The position numbers and the translations under genes are program-made. The notes beneath the pieces are model-generated. The model saw only the letters and a list, made by a program, of their open reading frames with translations, was not told where the DNA came from and ran no database searches. Positions 8,209 to 15,429 of a stretch of 64,000 bases of DNA are shown piece after piece (within the stretch, counting starts at the first letter, position 1; each line of letters begins with the position of its first letter). Source of the DNA: Bacillus sp. N13C7 (lineage in GTDB: Bacteria > Bacillota > Bacilli > Bacillales > Bacillaceae); contig NZ_JALAMO010000007.1 of assembly GCF_026790065.1 (NCBI RefSeq), positions 494,829 through 558,828 of the forward strand, read 5' to 3'.

Positions 8209-8237
8209 AAGCATGGACTTTTGTTCAGGCTTTTTTT
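8209..8237 (+). terminator. Regulated terminator of the yvsH L-box
   Basis: AAGCATGGAC (8209-8218) pairs with GTTCAGGCTT (8223-8232), with one G-U pair and one mismatch, followed by seven Ts. It lies between the aptamer and yvsH, so lysine binding should favour it. Confidence 0.75.
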
Positions 8238-8291
8238 GCGTTTATATGATCTCGGGGTCTGGTCCGTACAAAGAATCATGGAGGTACTGGA

Positions 8292-9701
8292 ATGGAACAG
8301 ACAAAAAAATGGGGTTTTTGGTTATTAACGGCGTTTGTCGTTGGAAATATGGTTGGATCAGGAATTTTCTCCCTGCCGAGCTCGCTTGCTTCAATCGCGA
8401 GTCCGTTTGGCGCGACGTCCGCCTGGCTTTTGACAGGTGCCGGTGTGCTGATGATCGCGCTTGTTTTTGGGCACTTGTCCATCCGCAAGCCTGAGCTGAC
8501 AGCGGGACCGCAAAGTTATGCAAGAGCGCTGTTCTCTGATCCGAAGAAAGGGAACGCTGCCGGTTTCACAATGGTATGGGGCTACTGGGTAGCGAGCTGG
8601 ATCAGTAACGTGGCGATCATCACAAGTCTCGCCGGTTACTTGACTTCGTTCTTCCCGATCTTGGTTGATAAACGTGAAATGTTTTCGATCGGCGGGCAAG
8701 AGGTGACACTCGGCCAATTGCTGACGTTTGCTGTATGTACGATCCTGTTATGGGGAACGCACACGATTCTCGTTGCAAGCATTAACGGTGCAAGTAAATT
8801 GAACTTTGTTACAACGCTTTCTAAAGTTTTAGGTTTTGTCTTCTTTATCGTTGCCGGATTGTTTGTGTTTCAAACAACATTATTCGATCATTTTTATTTT
8901 CCGGTTCAAGGAGAAAACGGCACAAACATTGGAATTGGCGGTCAGGTGCATAACGCCGCGATTTCTACACTGTGGGCGTTTGTCGGAATTGAATCAGCGG
9001 TAATCCTATCCGGCCGTGCACGCTCTCAGCGTGATGTAAAACGGGCGACAATTACCGGCTTGCTGATTGCCTTAAGCATTTATATTATTGTCACTTTAAT
9101 TACGATGGGTGTTCTGCCGCATGATAAGCTTGTCGGCTCTGAAAAACCTTTCGTTGATGTGCTGTATGCGATTGTCGGTAACGCGGGAAGCGTGATTATG
9201 GCACTTTTGGCTATTCTTTGTTTATTCGGAACGATGCTCGGCTGGATTTTGCTTGGCTCAGAGGTTCCATATCAAGCTGCTAAAGCAGGGGATTTCCCGG
9301 CATTCTTTGCAAAAACGAATAAAAAGGGAAGTCCGGTTATTGCACTGATTATTACAAACGTTATGTCACAGGTCTTCATTTTCTCGGTTATTTCCCGGAC
9401 AATAAGTGACGCATTTACGTTTTTAACGACAGCGGCAACGCTTGCGTATTTAATTCCGTATTTGGTATCAGCGATCTACAGCTTAAAGCTTGTCATCAAA
9501 GGCGAAACGTATGACCAGCTGAAAGGCTCCCGTGTAAAAGACGGATTGATTGCGATATTAGCGTGTGCGTACTCAGTGTTTGTTATCGTAACAGGCACAG
9601 CAGATTTAACGACATTTATTCTCGGCATCGGATTGTTCTTTGTCGGTCTGGCGATTTATCCGTTTGTGATTAAGAAATTCTCGAAAGAAAAACAAGCATA
9701 A
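8292..9701 (+). CDS. yvsH: Basic amino-acid antiporter YvsH (APC family)
   Basis: 469 aa, about twelve membrane segments, APC superfamily. The start GNMVGSGIFSLPSSL holds the glycine-rich amine-binding motif, and WAFVGIESAVILSGRA is the conserved TM6 region of arginine/ornithine and lysine antiporters. The lysine riboswitch in its leader argues that lysine is a real substrate. The ATG at 8292 follows GGAGG (8280-8284) by 7 nt. It is monocistronic with a terminator at 9755-9786. Confidence 0.92.
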   Translation: MEQTKKWGFWLLTAFVVGNMVGSGIFSLPSSLASIASPFGATSAWLLTGAGVLMIALVFGHLSIRKPELTAGPQSYARALFSDPKKGNAAGFTMVWGYWVASWISNVAIITSLAGYLTSFFPILVDKREMFSIGGQEVTLGQLLTFAVCTILLWGTHTILVASINGASKLNFVTTLSKVLGFVFFIVAGLFVFQTTLFDHFYFPVQGENGTNIGIGGQVHNAAISTLWAFVGIESAVILSGRARSQRDVKRATITGLLIALSIYIIVTLITMGVLPHDKLVGSEKPFVDVLYAIVGNAGSVIMALLAILCLFGTMLGWILLGSEVPYQAAKAGDFPAFFAKTNKKGSPVIALIITNVMSQVFIFSVISRTISDAFTFLTTAATLAYLIPYLVSAIYSLKLVIKGETYDQLKGSRVKDGLIAILACAYSVFVIVTGTADLTTFILGIGLFFVGLAIYPFVIKKFSKEKQA

Positions 9702-9754
9702 TAATCCGAAAAGGTACATCTTGTTTAGCTTCTAAATAGGTTTTCTTTTCAATG

Positions 9755-9786
9755 AAAAACGCTGCAATATCGATTGCAGCGTTTTA
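9755..9786. terminator. Bidirectional terminator yvsH / DMT cassette
   Basis: Thirteen-pair perfect stem AAAACGCTGCAAT / ATTGCAGCGTTTT with loop ATCG (9756-9785). The right arm reaches the end of the convergent transporter gene. Confidence 0.92.
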
Positions 9787-10257
9787 TTTACGTTGTGTTT
9801 GTTTTTCATCGTTTGGGCGTTTATTTCCTTTATAGATAAAATAAAGGGCAATCAACATAAAGAGTAATGCAAAAAAACGTTTCAAATCTAAAGGTATGGC
9901 TAAACTATTAAACCAGCCAAAATGGTCAATAATCAATCCAATGACAAGCTGGCCAATAATCCCAGCAATATTCGTTGCAATGACCCCGATTCTTGGTACA
10001 GCCATAACAGTTAGAAGCAAATACATCGTTCCCAAAAATGCAGCGCTTAACTGCCATTTAGGCGCTTCTAGTATAGCAAGCACATCTCCATGACCGAAAA
10101 AAAGAATAAAAATGACAAGAAACATGAATCCGGTTATAAAGGTTAAGAGTGTTGTTTCAATTGTTCCAGCTTTTCGGCTAAAGGAGCCATTAATAGACGA
10201 TTGCGCACTTAATGTGATCCCGCCTAATAAAGTGAATAAAATCATCAATATACCCAT
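9784..10257 (-). CDS. YdcZ-type (DUF606) small DMT transporter, second subunit of a pair
   Basis: 157 aa with five hydrophobic segments and a short basic tail. The pattern LGGITLSAQSSINGSFSRKAG and ATNIAGIIGQLVIGLIIDHFGWF is that of the DMT-superfamily YdcZ/DUF606 proteins, which are commonly encoded as adjacent pairs and may form heterodimers. The substrate is unknown. Its AGGAGG ribosome site overlaps the stop codon of the upstream partner, so the two are translationally coupled. I do not recall this gene at the 168 locus. Sampled lines across the pair are about 36% GC against about 45% in yvsH, which hints at acquisition. Confidence 0.8.
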   Translation of the reverse strand: MGILMILFTLLGGITLSAQSSINGSFSRKAGTIETTLLTFITGFMFLVIFILFFGHGDVLAILEAPKWQLSAAFLGTMYLLLTVMAVPRIGVIATNIAGIIGQLVIGLIIDHFGWFNSLAIPLDLKRFFALLFMLIALYFIYKGNKRPNDEKQTQRK

Positions 10258-10267
10258 TTCAGGCCTC

Positions 10268-10696
10268 CTAGTAAATTAAAATAAGAGCAATAATCATCGA
10301 AATAACTGCACATATTTTTTCTTTATTGATTCTCGTTTTCTTGCTGCCAAGCCAACCATAATGTTCAATAATCATACTCATGATTAATTGGCCGATAATG
10401 ACTGCTACCATGGTGAGTCCAACACCAACAAAAGGAACACTAATCACAATTGATGTTAAATAGACAACACCTAAAACCCCTCCAAGAAGTGACCATTTCG
10501 GTGCTTCAGCAGCATATGAAAGTTTCCCTTTTCCAAAAAATATCCACAGTAAACCCATAATGATTGACCCCATCAAGAAATTATAAAAACTAGTCTCCAG
10601 TTGGCCTATTGTTTTCCCTAGTTCACCGTAGATTGCTCCCTCAAAACTAAGTGCTGACCCTGCTAATAATGCCAGTATATATGCAATGTAACGCAT
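10268..10696 (-). CDS. YdcZ-type (DUF606) small DMT transporter, first subunit of a pair
   Basis: 142 aa with five hydrophobic segments. It is homologous to its downstream partner: LSFEGAIYGELGKTIGQLETSFYNF and TMVAVIIGQLIMSMIIEHYGWLG line up with the equivalent parts there. The ATG is preceded by AAGGAGAGG. It has its own promoter region containing a palindrome almost identical to the one in front of the neighbouring arsR gene, so it is probably derepressed together with it. The natural substrate cannot be read from sequence. Confidence 0.8.
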   Translation of the reverse strand: MRYIAYILALLAGSALSFEGAIYGELGKTIGQLETSFYNFLMGSIIMGLLWIFFGKGKLSYAAEAPKWSLLGGVLGVVYLTSIVISVPFVGVGLTMVAVIIGQLIMSMIIEHYGWLGSKKTRINKEKICAVISMIIALILIY

Positions 10697-10719
10697 TAAA
10701 TCCTCTCCTTATATATTCA

Positions 10720-10741
10720 AATATCTAGAATTTTCGATATT
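10720..10741 (-). promoter_or_regulatory. ArsR-type operator before the DMT pair
   Basis: ATATCTA-N6-TCGATAT (10721-10740) is a 7-6-7 inverted repeat with one mismatched pair, extended by an outer A/T pair. It matches the arsR operator at 11098-11117 in 13 of 14 arm bases. It lies just upstream of a TATATA -10-like sequence and the ribosome site of the first transporter gene. Confidence 0.65.
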
Positions 10742-10750
10742 AAGCGGATT

Positions 10751-10786
10751 GAAAAACAGAAATCATCCATCTTAGATTTCTGTTTT
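10751..10786 (-). terminator. Terminator of arsR, spanning its stop codon
   Basis: Perfect 11-bp stem (10753-10763 with 10776-10786). On the minus strand it reads AAAACAGAAAT, loop, ATTTCTGTTTT, then more Ts. The arsR stop codon (10772-10774) lies in the loop, so the stem's first arm is coding sequence. It separates arsR from the DMT pair. Confidence 0.75.
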
Positions 10787-11086
10787 AAAATACTCAGCTA
10801 TCTGCTGAATCACTTGTTCATTTCTTCTGTAATAGGTCCATTGGCCATAACGAACAGATTCAAGCAGGCCGGCATTTTGCATCAAATGTAAGTAATGTGA
10901 AACTGTAGATTGAGAAGCTTTGGCTTTTTCTTGTATATCCCCTACACATACCCCTCCTTTAACACTGACCTCCTTCGGCAGGTGAGCGCCTTGTTTAGGG
11001 AAATGCTTCTCTGGTTCCTTCAGCCAATGCAAAATGTTCAGCCGAGTTTCATTTGATAAGGCCTTGAATACATCGATCGGTTTCAT
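10772..11086 (-). CDS. ArsR-family repressor of the DMT cassette
   Basis: 104 aa when started at ATG 11086 (MKPIDVFKALSNETRLNIL). It is a winged helix-turn-helix with recognition region ASQSTVSHYLHLMQNAGLL. One Cys (GGVCVGDI) sits where arsenic sensors carry a CxC pair, so a metal signal is not certain. The longer frame to 11128 would place the promoter and operator inside the gene, so I reject it. The start codon has no ribosome site, and the predicted transcription start falls on its A: the mRNA may be leaderless. It likely represses itself and the two transporters through twin palindromes. Confidence 0.82.
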   Translation of the reverse strand: MKPIDVFKALSNETRLNILHWLKEPEKHFPKQGAHLPKEVSVKGGVCVGDIQEKAKASQSTVSHYLHLMQNAGLLESVRYGQWTYYRRNEQVIQQIAEYFKTEI

Positions 11087-11092
11087 GGTCAT

Positions 11093-11122
11093 ATTATATA
11101 TCGATTTTTTTCGATATGTCAA
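11093..11122 (-). promoter_or_regulatory. arsR promoter with operator in the spacer
   Basis: Minus strand: consensus TTGACA (11117-11122), 18 nt, consensus TATAAT (11093-11098). The spacer holds the perfect palindrome ATATCGA-N6-TCGATAT (11098-11117). A bound repressor would sit between the two promoter elements. Counting from the -10 puts +1 at 11086, the A of the ATG. Confidence 0.75.
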
Positions 11123-11190
11123 ATTCAAGTTATTGAAGCGAATTAGGTACTGTTTACTGTGAATCGTGCCATTCTTTTTTAATAATAAGT

Positions 11191-11218
11191 AAAGAGCCGC
11201 ATCTAAGGCGGCTCCTTT
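11191..11218 (-). terminator. Terminator of fhuD
   Basis: Stem AAAGGAGCCGC / GCGGCTCTTT on the minus strand, 7-nt loop, just after the fhuD stop codon. The T-run is short. Confidence 0.75.
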
Positions 11219-11220
11219 GT

Positions 11221-12168
11221 TTATTTTGTTAGGCTTTCTGTAATAAACTTCAGTTGGCCTTCTAATGAAATCGGGTCAGAGAAATAGAATCCGATCGGAT
11301 CCATCTTGTAGACATGGCCATTTTTAACGGCATTCAGGTTCTTCCAAATGGAGCTTTCAAAAACGCCGCCATCGTCACCGCCAGATTGCCATGGGCCTGC
11401 GAAAATATAATCTCCGGCGAAGTCAGGGAGCTTCTCTAATGAAATACTTGTATATCCAGGCCCCTGGTCAATGGCTTTTTCTTTTGTCAGCTTGGTCGCC
11501 TGCAGGCCGAGATCTTTGTAAATGATGCTTCCGCCTCTTCCGAAATCTTTACCGAAGACGTAAATGTCTTTTCCGTTCGTTTGCATAATGGATATGGTTT
11601 TGTCACCGACGGCTTTTTTGATTTTTGTTTTAGCCGCCGCCACTTTTTTATCCCACTCAGCCAGCCATTTTTCTGCTTTATCTTCAGTTCCCGTCATTTT
11701 TGCGAATTCTTTCAGCTGTTCGATATTGTCGAGCTTATCGTATTTTACCGCAACAGTCGGCGCAATTTTTTCCAGTTTTTTCATATCAGCGCCTTGCGTT
11801 GTCCAGACGATAATCAAATCTGGGTTCAAATCGATGACTTTTTCTACGGAAGTGCCGTCTCCGATGTTTGTGACACCGTCGGTTTTTCCTTTGTAATATG
11901 GGTTTTTAAATACATTCTCAGGCGCACCGACAACGTTGATGCCAAGTGTTTTGAAGTACCCGTAGTAGCCGTCAGCCATGACAACCACCCGTTTAGGGTG
12001 CTTGGGAATTTTTACATTTCCGTTTTCAGCCTTGTATGTAAAGGTTTCTTCGCCTTTTGAATCAGAGGAAGAGCCTTTGCTTTCTGAGTTATTCCCGCAG
12101 GCTGCCAGCGCTGCAATCAATAGCAGAGCGAAAAACGCGGCTCCGAGTTTCTTATATGTATGGGTCAT
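11221..12168 (-). CDS. fhuD: Ferrichrome-binding lipoprotein FhuD
   Basis: 315 aa class III siderophore-binding protein anchored by a lipid (lipobox LAAC, Cys about residue 24). The body shows two lobes of the FhuD/BtuF type: KRVVVMADGYYGYFKTLGINVVG, DLIIVWTTQGADMKKLEKIAP, and the late KNGHVYKMD segment. It captures Fe3+-ferrichrome outside the membrane for FhuBGC. The gene is divergent from fhuBGC, each with its own Fur box, so both arms respond to iron starvation. ATG 12168 is the only sensible start. Confidence 0.93.
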   Translation of the reverse strand: MTHTYKKLGAAFFALLLIAALAACGNNSESKGSSSDSKGEETFTYKAENGNVKIPKHPKRVVVMADGYYGYFKTLGINVVGAPENVFKNPYYKGKTDGVTNIGDGTSVEKVIDLNPDLIIVWTTQGADMKKLEKIAPTVAVKYDKLDNIEQLKEFAKMTGTEDKAEKWLAEWDKKVAAAKTKIKKAVGDKTISIMQTNGKDIYVFGKDFGRGGSIIYKDLGLQATKLTKEKAIDQGPGYTSISLEKLPDFAGDYIFAGPWQSGGDDGGVFESSIWKNLNAVKNGHVYKMDPIGFYFSDPISLEGQLKFITESLTK

Positions 12169-12206
12169 ATCTCATACCTTCTTTCTGATAAAAATAGATG
12201 ATAAAG

Positions 12207-12232
12207 AGAATCATTATCGATGTGATTATACC
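12207..12232 (-). promoter_or_regulatory. Fur box and -10 of the fhuD promoter
   Basis: A 15-bp element at 12207-12221 (AGAGAATCATTATCG) matches 12 of the 14 defined positions of the 7-1-7 Fur consensus. A minus-strand TATAAT (12227-12232) with an upstream TG makes an extended -10. Fur would cover the region just downstream of this -10. Confidence 0.7.
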
Positions 12233-12298
12233 ACTACAAGTGCCAGTTGACACGATATTTTTTGCAATTATATTCTCATTTTTGTTCAAAACGCTCTA

Positions 12299-12352
12299 TT
12301 ACATCAGCAGAAAAAAGTGATATACTGGAACAGCAATTGATAATCATTATCA
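12299..12352 (+). promoter_or_regulatory. Fur-controlled promoter of fhuBGC
   Basis: TGATAATCATTATCA (12338-12352) is a perfect 7-1-7 Fur box. It directly follows an extended -10, TG-A-TATACT (12318-12326), with a weak -35 near 12299. Iron-loaded Fur would block initiation. Confidence 0.88.
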
Positions 12353-12375
12353 GTATCAGAAAGGAAGTACGGCTG

Positions 12376-13422
12376 TTGAGTCAAAAGAAAAATATACCGA
12401 CGATATCAGAAGAAATCCAATGGACGTCAAGGTCATTCAGCGCGGTCATTGTGCTTATTGCAGGGCTATGCTTGTTATGCCTTGGCGCACTTTTATCCAT
12501 ATCCCTCGGTGCTGCGGATATTCATTTGCGTACTGTATGGGACGCCATCTTTCATTTCCAGCCGAAAGAGACGTCCCACCAAATTATACATGATCTTCGG
12601 CTGCCGAGAACGGCTGCTGCTGCGCTTGTCGGCGCTTTGTTAGCGGTGTCGGGGGCAATCATGCAGGGGATGACAAGAAACCCATTGGCGGAGCCTTCGA
12701 TTATGGGGGTCACCTCGGGCTCTGCGTTTGCCGTTTCGATTGCATTTGCCTTTTTTCCCGGGCTCTCTGCTATGGGCCTTGTGCTATGGTCCTTTGCAGG
12801 AGCGGGGCTTGGGGCATCAACGGTAATGGGCATCGGCATGTTTTCACGGGGCGGACTTACACCTGTAAAGCTTGCGCTGGCGGGAACAGCAGTTACGTAT
12901 TTCTTTACCGGCATTTCAACCGCCATTGCCATCCGCTTTGATGTCGCTCAGGATATCAGCTTTTGGTACGCAGGCGGGGTAGCGGGTGTGAAATGGTCAG
13001 GAGTCCACCTTTTGCTTATTGCAGGGGCTGTCGGTTTGAGTCTTGCGTTGATCATCGCCCGGTCTGTGACAGTGTTAAGTCTTGGTGACGATCTGGCGAA
13101 AGGGCTTGGACAATACACATCAGCAGTGAAACTGATTGGCATGCTTGTCGTTGTCATTTTGACGGGAGCTGCGGTTTCTATTGCCGGCACCATCGCATTT
13201 ATCGGTTTAATTATTCCGCATGTGACCCGGTTTTTGGTCGGTGTCGATTATCGGTGGATCATTCCTTGCTCGGCGGTGCTGGGCGCTGTTTTGCTTGTTT
13301 TTGCTGACATTGCGGCAAGACTTGTAAACGCGCCCTTTGAAACGCCTGTCGGTGCGCTGACCTCTCTCATCGGCGTTCCCTTTTTCTTTTATTTGGCGCG
13401 TCGTGAAAGGAGAGGGCTGTAA
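12376..13422 (+). CDS. fhuB: Ferrichrome ABC permease FhuB
   Basis: 348 aa when started at TTG 12376 (MSQKKNIPTI), which follows AAGGAAG by 9 nt. A longer frame back to 12247 would run through the Fur box and promoter and is rejected. It is a FecCD-family permease with about nine hydrophobic segments: LRLPRTAAAALVGALLAVSG near the start, NPLAEPSIMGVTSG, and GTIAFIGLIIPHVTRFLVG with the ATPase-coupling region. It pairs with FhuG to form the channel. The next start overlaps its stop (TAATG). Confidence 0.92.
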   Translation: MSQKKNIPTISEEIQWTSRSFSAVIVLIAGLCLLCLGALLSISLGAADIHLRTVWDAIFHFQPKETSHQIIHDLRLPRTAAAALVGALLAVSGAIMQGMTRNPLAEPSIMGVTSGSAFAVSIAFAFFPGLSAMGLVLWSFAGAGLGASTVMGIGMFSRGGLTPVKLALAGTAVTYFFTGISTAIAIRFDVAQDISFWYAGGVAGVKWSGVHLLLIAGAVGLSLALIIARSVTVLSLGDDLAKGLGQYTSAVKLIGMLVVVILTGAAVSIAGTIAFIGLIIPHVTRFLVGVDYRWIIPCSAVLGAVLLVFADIAARLVNAPFETPVGALTSLIGVPFFFYLARRERRGL

Positions 13423-14432
13423 TGAAAACAAATACGAAAAAACCGCTCGTTGTCATGGCTGTAACCCTTCTGCTCATCGTGCTGGTCTTTTTTATCAGCC
13501 TGAATCTGGGCGTTATCAAAATTGCACCGCTTAAAACGCTCCAGGTCTTTTTTGGCCAGGGAACGGCACGTGATGAGCTTGTTTTATTTGAGTTCAGGCT
13601 GCCGCGGATCATCCTTTCCTTGCTCGTTGGTGCAGGAATCGCTGTTGCCGGGGCCATTTTGCAAAGCGTGGCTCAAAATGATCTGGCTGAGCCTGGTATT
13701 CTCGGAATTAACGCCGGCGGCTCACTTGCTGTTGTACTTTTTATTTACTTTTATCAAGGATCAGCTTCAGATCTCAGCTTTTTCGGAACATTTATGCTGC
13801 CGTTCAGCGCTTTGGCAGGTGCAATCCTCGCCGCGTTTCTCATTTATCTTTTGGCTTGGAAAAAAGGCGTGACACCGATTCGGCTGATTTTAGTCGGCAT
13901 TGGGGTGAATGCCGGATTCAACGCCATGTTGCTGATTTTTCAGCTCAAGATGGACCCTCATGATTTTATGCAAGCCGCAGTTTGGATATCCGGCTCGATA
14001 TGGGGGGCGAACTGGAATATGATCTGGGCGATCCTGCCTTGGATTGTAGTCTTGCTCCCGTTTACTTTATATAAGGCACGTTATTTGAACATTTTGCAGC
14101 TAGGAGACCAGTTAGCGACCGGGCTGGGTACTGCTGTTGAAAGGGAGAGACGAATTCTTCTTCTCGCAGCAGTCACGCTTGCCGCTTCATGCGTGGCAGC
14201 TGCAGGCGGGATCGCGTTTCTCGGATTGATCGCGCCGCATGTGGCAAGAAGGCTTACCGGTCCCCGCCACCAGACGCTGATACCGGTCTCCGCCTTTATC
14301 GGCGCATTTCTGTTTTTGCTTGCTGATACGCTGGCGAGAAATGTATTGGCACCGTCGGAAATTCCGGTCGGACTTGTCATTTCTGTGTTAGGTGCGCCTT
14401 ACTTTATATATTTATTGATGAAAGCGAACTAG
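13422..14432 (+). CDS. fhuG: Ferrichrome ABC permease FhuG
   Basis: 336 aa FecCD-family permease, partner of FhuB. Conserved stretches are FRLPRIILSLLVGAGIAVAG, NDLAEPGILGINAGG and GIAFLGLIAPHVARRLTG. About nine membrane segments span the length. It is translationally coupled to fhuB through a one-base overlap, and fhuC follows 15 nt later, so the three form one operon behind the Fur box. Confidence 0.93.
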   Translation: MKTNTKKPLVVMAVTLLLIVLVFFISLNLGVIKIAPLKTLQVFFGQGTARDELVLFEFRLPRIILSLLVGAGIAVAGAILQSVAQNDLAEPGILGINAGGSLAVVLFIYFYQGSASDLSFFGTFMLPFSALAGAILAAFLIYLLAWKKGVTPIRLILVGIGVNAGFNAMLLIFQLKMDPHDFMQAAVWISGSIWGANWNMIWAILPWIVVLLPFTLYKARYLNILQLGDQLATGLGTAVERERRILLLAAVTLAASCVAAAGGIAFLGLIAPHVARRLTGPRHQTLIPVSAFIGAFLFLLADTLARNVLAPSEIPVGLVISVLGAPYFIYLLMKAN

Positions 14433-14447
14433 AGGAGGGGGCCGAAT

Positions 14448-15257
14448 ATGAATTCATTATCAACGGAGCAGCTTGGAATCGGATATGGCGATAGGGTGAT
14501 TGTAGAAGATTTAAATATATCGATTCCTAAAGGGAAAATTACCACCTTAATTGGCCCGAACGGCTGCGGGAAATCAACGATTTTAAAAACAATGTCCAGA
14601 ATTATGCGTTCACATGCAGGTGCCGTCTATTTAAACGGCAAAGCGATTCATAAAATGTCTACAAAGGACATTGCGAAAGATATGGCGATACTGCCGCAGA
14701 CACCTGAAGCGCCTAGCGGTTTAACGGTGTATGAATTGGTATCGTACGGCAGGTTTCCGCATCAATCAGGATTCGGCAGATTAAATGATGAAGACCGCCA
14801 AATTATCAAATGGGCGCTTGAAGAAACAGGCATGGCTGAATTCGCTGACCGTCCGATTGAGGCACTGTCAGGCGGACAGCGACAGCGTGTGTGGATTGCC
14901 ATGGCGCTTGCGCAAGGGACAGAACTGCTGCTGCTGGATGAACCCACCACGTATCTTGATCTTGCACATCAGCTTGAAATTCTGCAGCTGCTTGACAGAC
15001 TCAACAAAGAGCAGGGACGGACGATTTTAATGGTCATTCACGATCTTAACCATGCGGCCCGTTTTTCTCATTATATGATCGCGCTCAAAAAAGGCACGGT
15101 GATCAGAGAAGGCACCGCACTGGAGGTTATGACCCCGGACATTTTGAAGCAAGTATTTCAGATTGATGCCGAAATCGTGACTGATCCACGCACAAATAAA
15201 CCTGTATGCTTGACCTATGACCTGATTAAAAACGAAAAAACGCTTCTTTCAGTGTGA
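14448..15257 (+). CDS. fhuC: Ferrichrome ABC transporter ATPase FhuC
   Basis: 269 aa ATPase of the siderophore uptake class. Walker A is GPNGCGKST, the signature is LSGGQRQRV, and Walker [13 protein letters not shown] is followed by the H-loop VIHDLNHAARF. It powers FhuB-FhuG at the inner face of the membrane. It follows a strong AGAGGAGGGGG ribosome site and closes the fhuBGC operon with a terminator directly after the stop. It resembles YusV, encoded 36 kb further along. Confidence 0.95.
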   Translation: MNSLSTEQLGIGYGDRVIVEDLNISIPKGKITTLIGPNGCGKSTILKTMSRIMRSHAGAVYLNGKAIHKMSTKDIAKDMAILPQTPEAPSGLTVYELVSYGRFPHQSGFGRLNDEDRQIIKWALEETGMAEFADRPIEALSGGQRQRVWIAMALAQGTELLLLDEPTTYLDLAHQLEILQLLDRLNKEQGRTILMVIHDLNHAARFSHYMIALKKGTVIREGTALEVMTPDILKQVFQIDAEIVTDPRTNKPVCLTYDLIKNEKTLLSV

Positions 15258-15289
15258 GAAAAATCCCGGTTCAAAGCCGGGATTTTTTA
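15258..15289 (+). terminator. Terminator of fhuBGC
   Basis: Stem AAATCCCGG / CCGGGATTT, 7-nt loop, followed by a T-run. Confidence 0.9.
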
Positions 15290-15346
15290 TTTTCGGCCGT
15301 GAAAAATACCATTTTTTTATTTGGTTTTATCCTTTCAATAAAAAGA

Positions 15347-15375
15347 TTGCAAGTCTTTTTGAATTAATAGATAAT
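15347..15375 (+). promoter_or_regulatory. SigA promoter of yvrPON
   Basis: TTGCAA (15347-15352), 17 nt, GATAAT (15370-15375). No operator-like repeat is obvious nearby. Confidence 0.65.
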
Positions 15376-15429
15376 ATTGGTTAGAATGTTTCGAAAATAT
15401 TACATTGTTTACAGAAAGAGGAGATCGTT

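Noticed and set aside
11087-11128. N-terminal extension of the ArsR protein to base 11128
   Set aside because: It would place the consensus promoter and the operator palindrome inside the coding region, and there is no ribosome site.
12247-12375. N-terminal extension of FhuB to base 12247
   Set aside because: The segment contains the promoter and the perfect Fur box and encodes a polar, unrelated stretch; TTG 12376 has a ribosome site.
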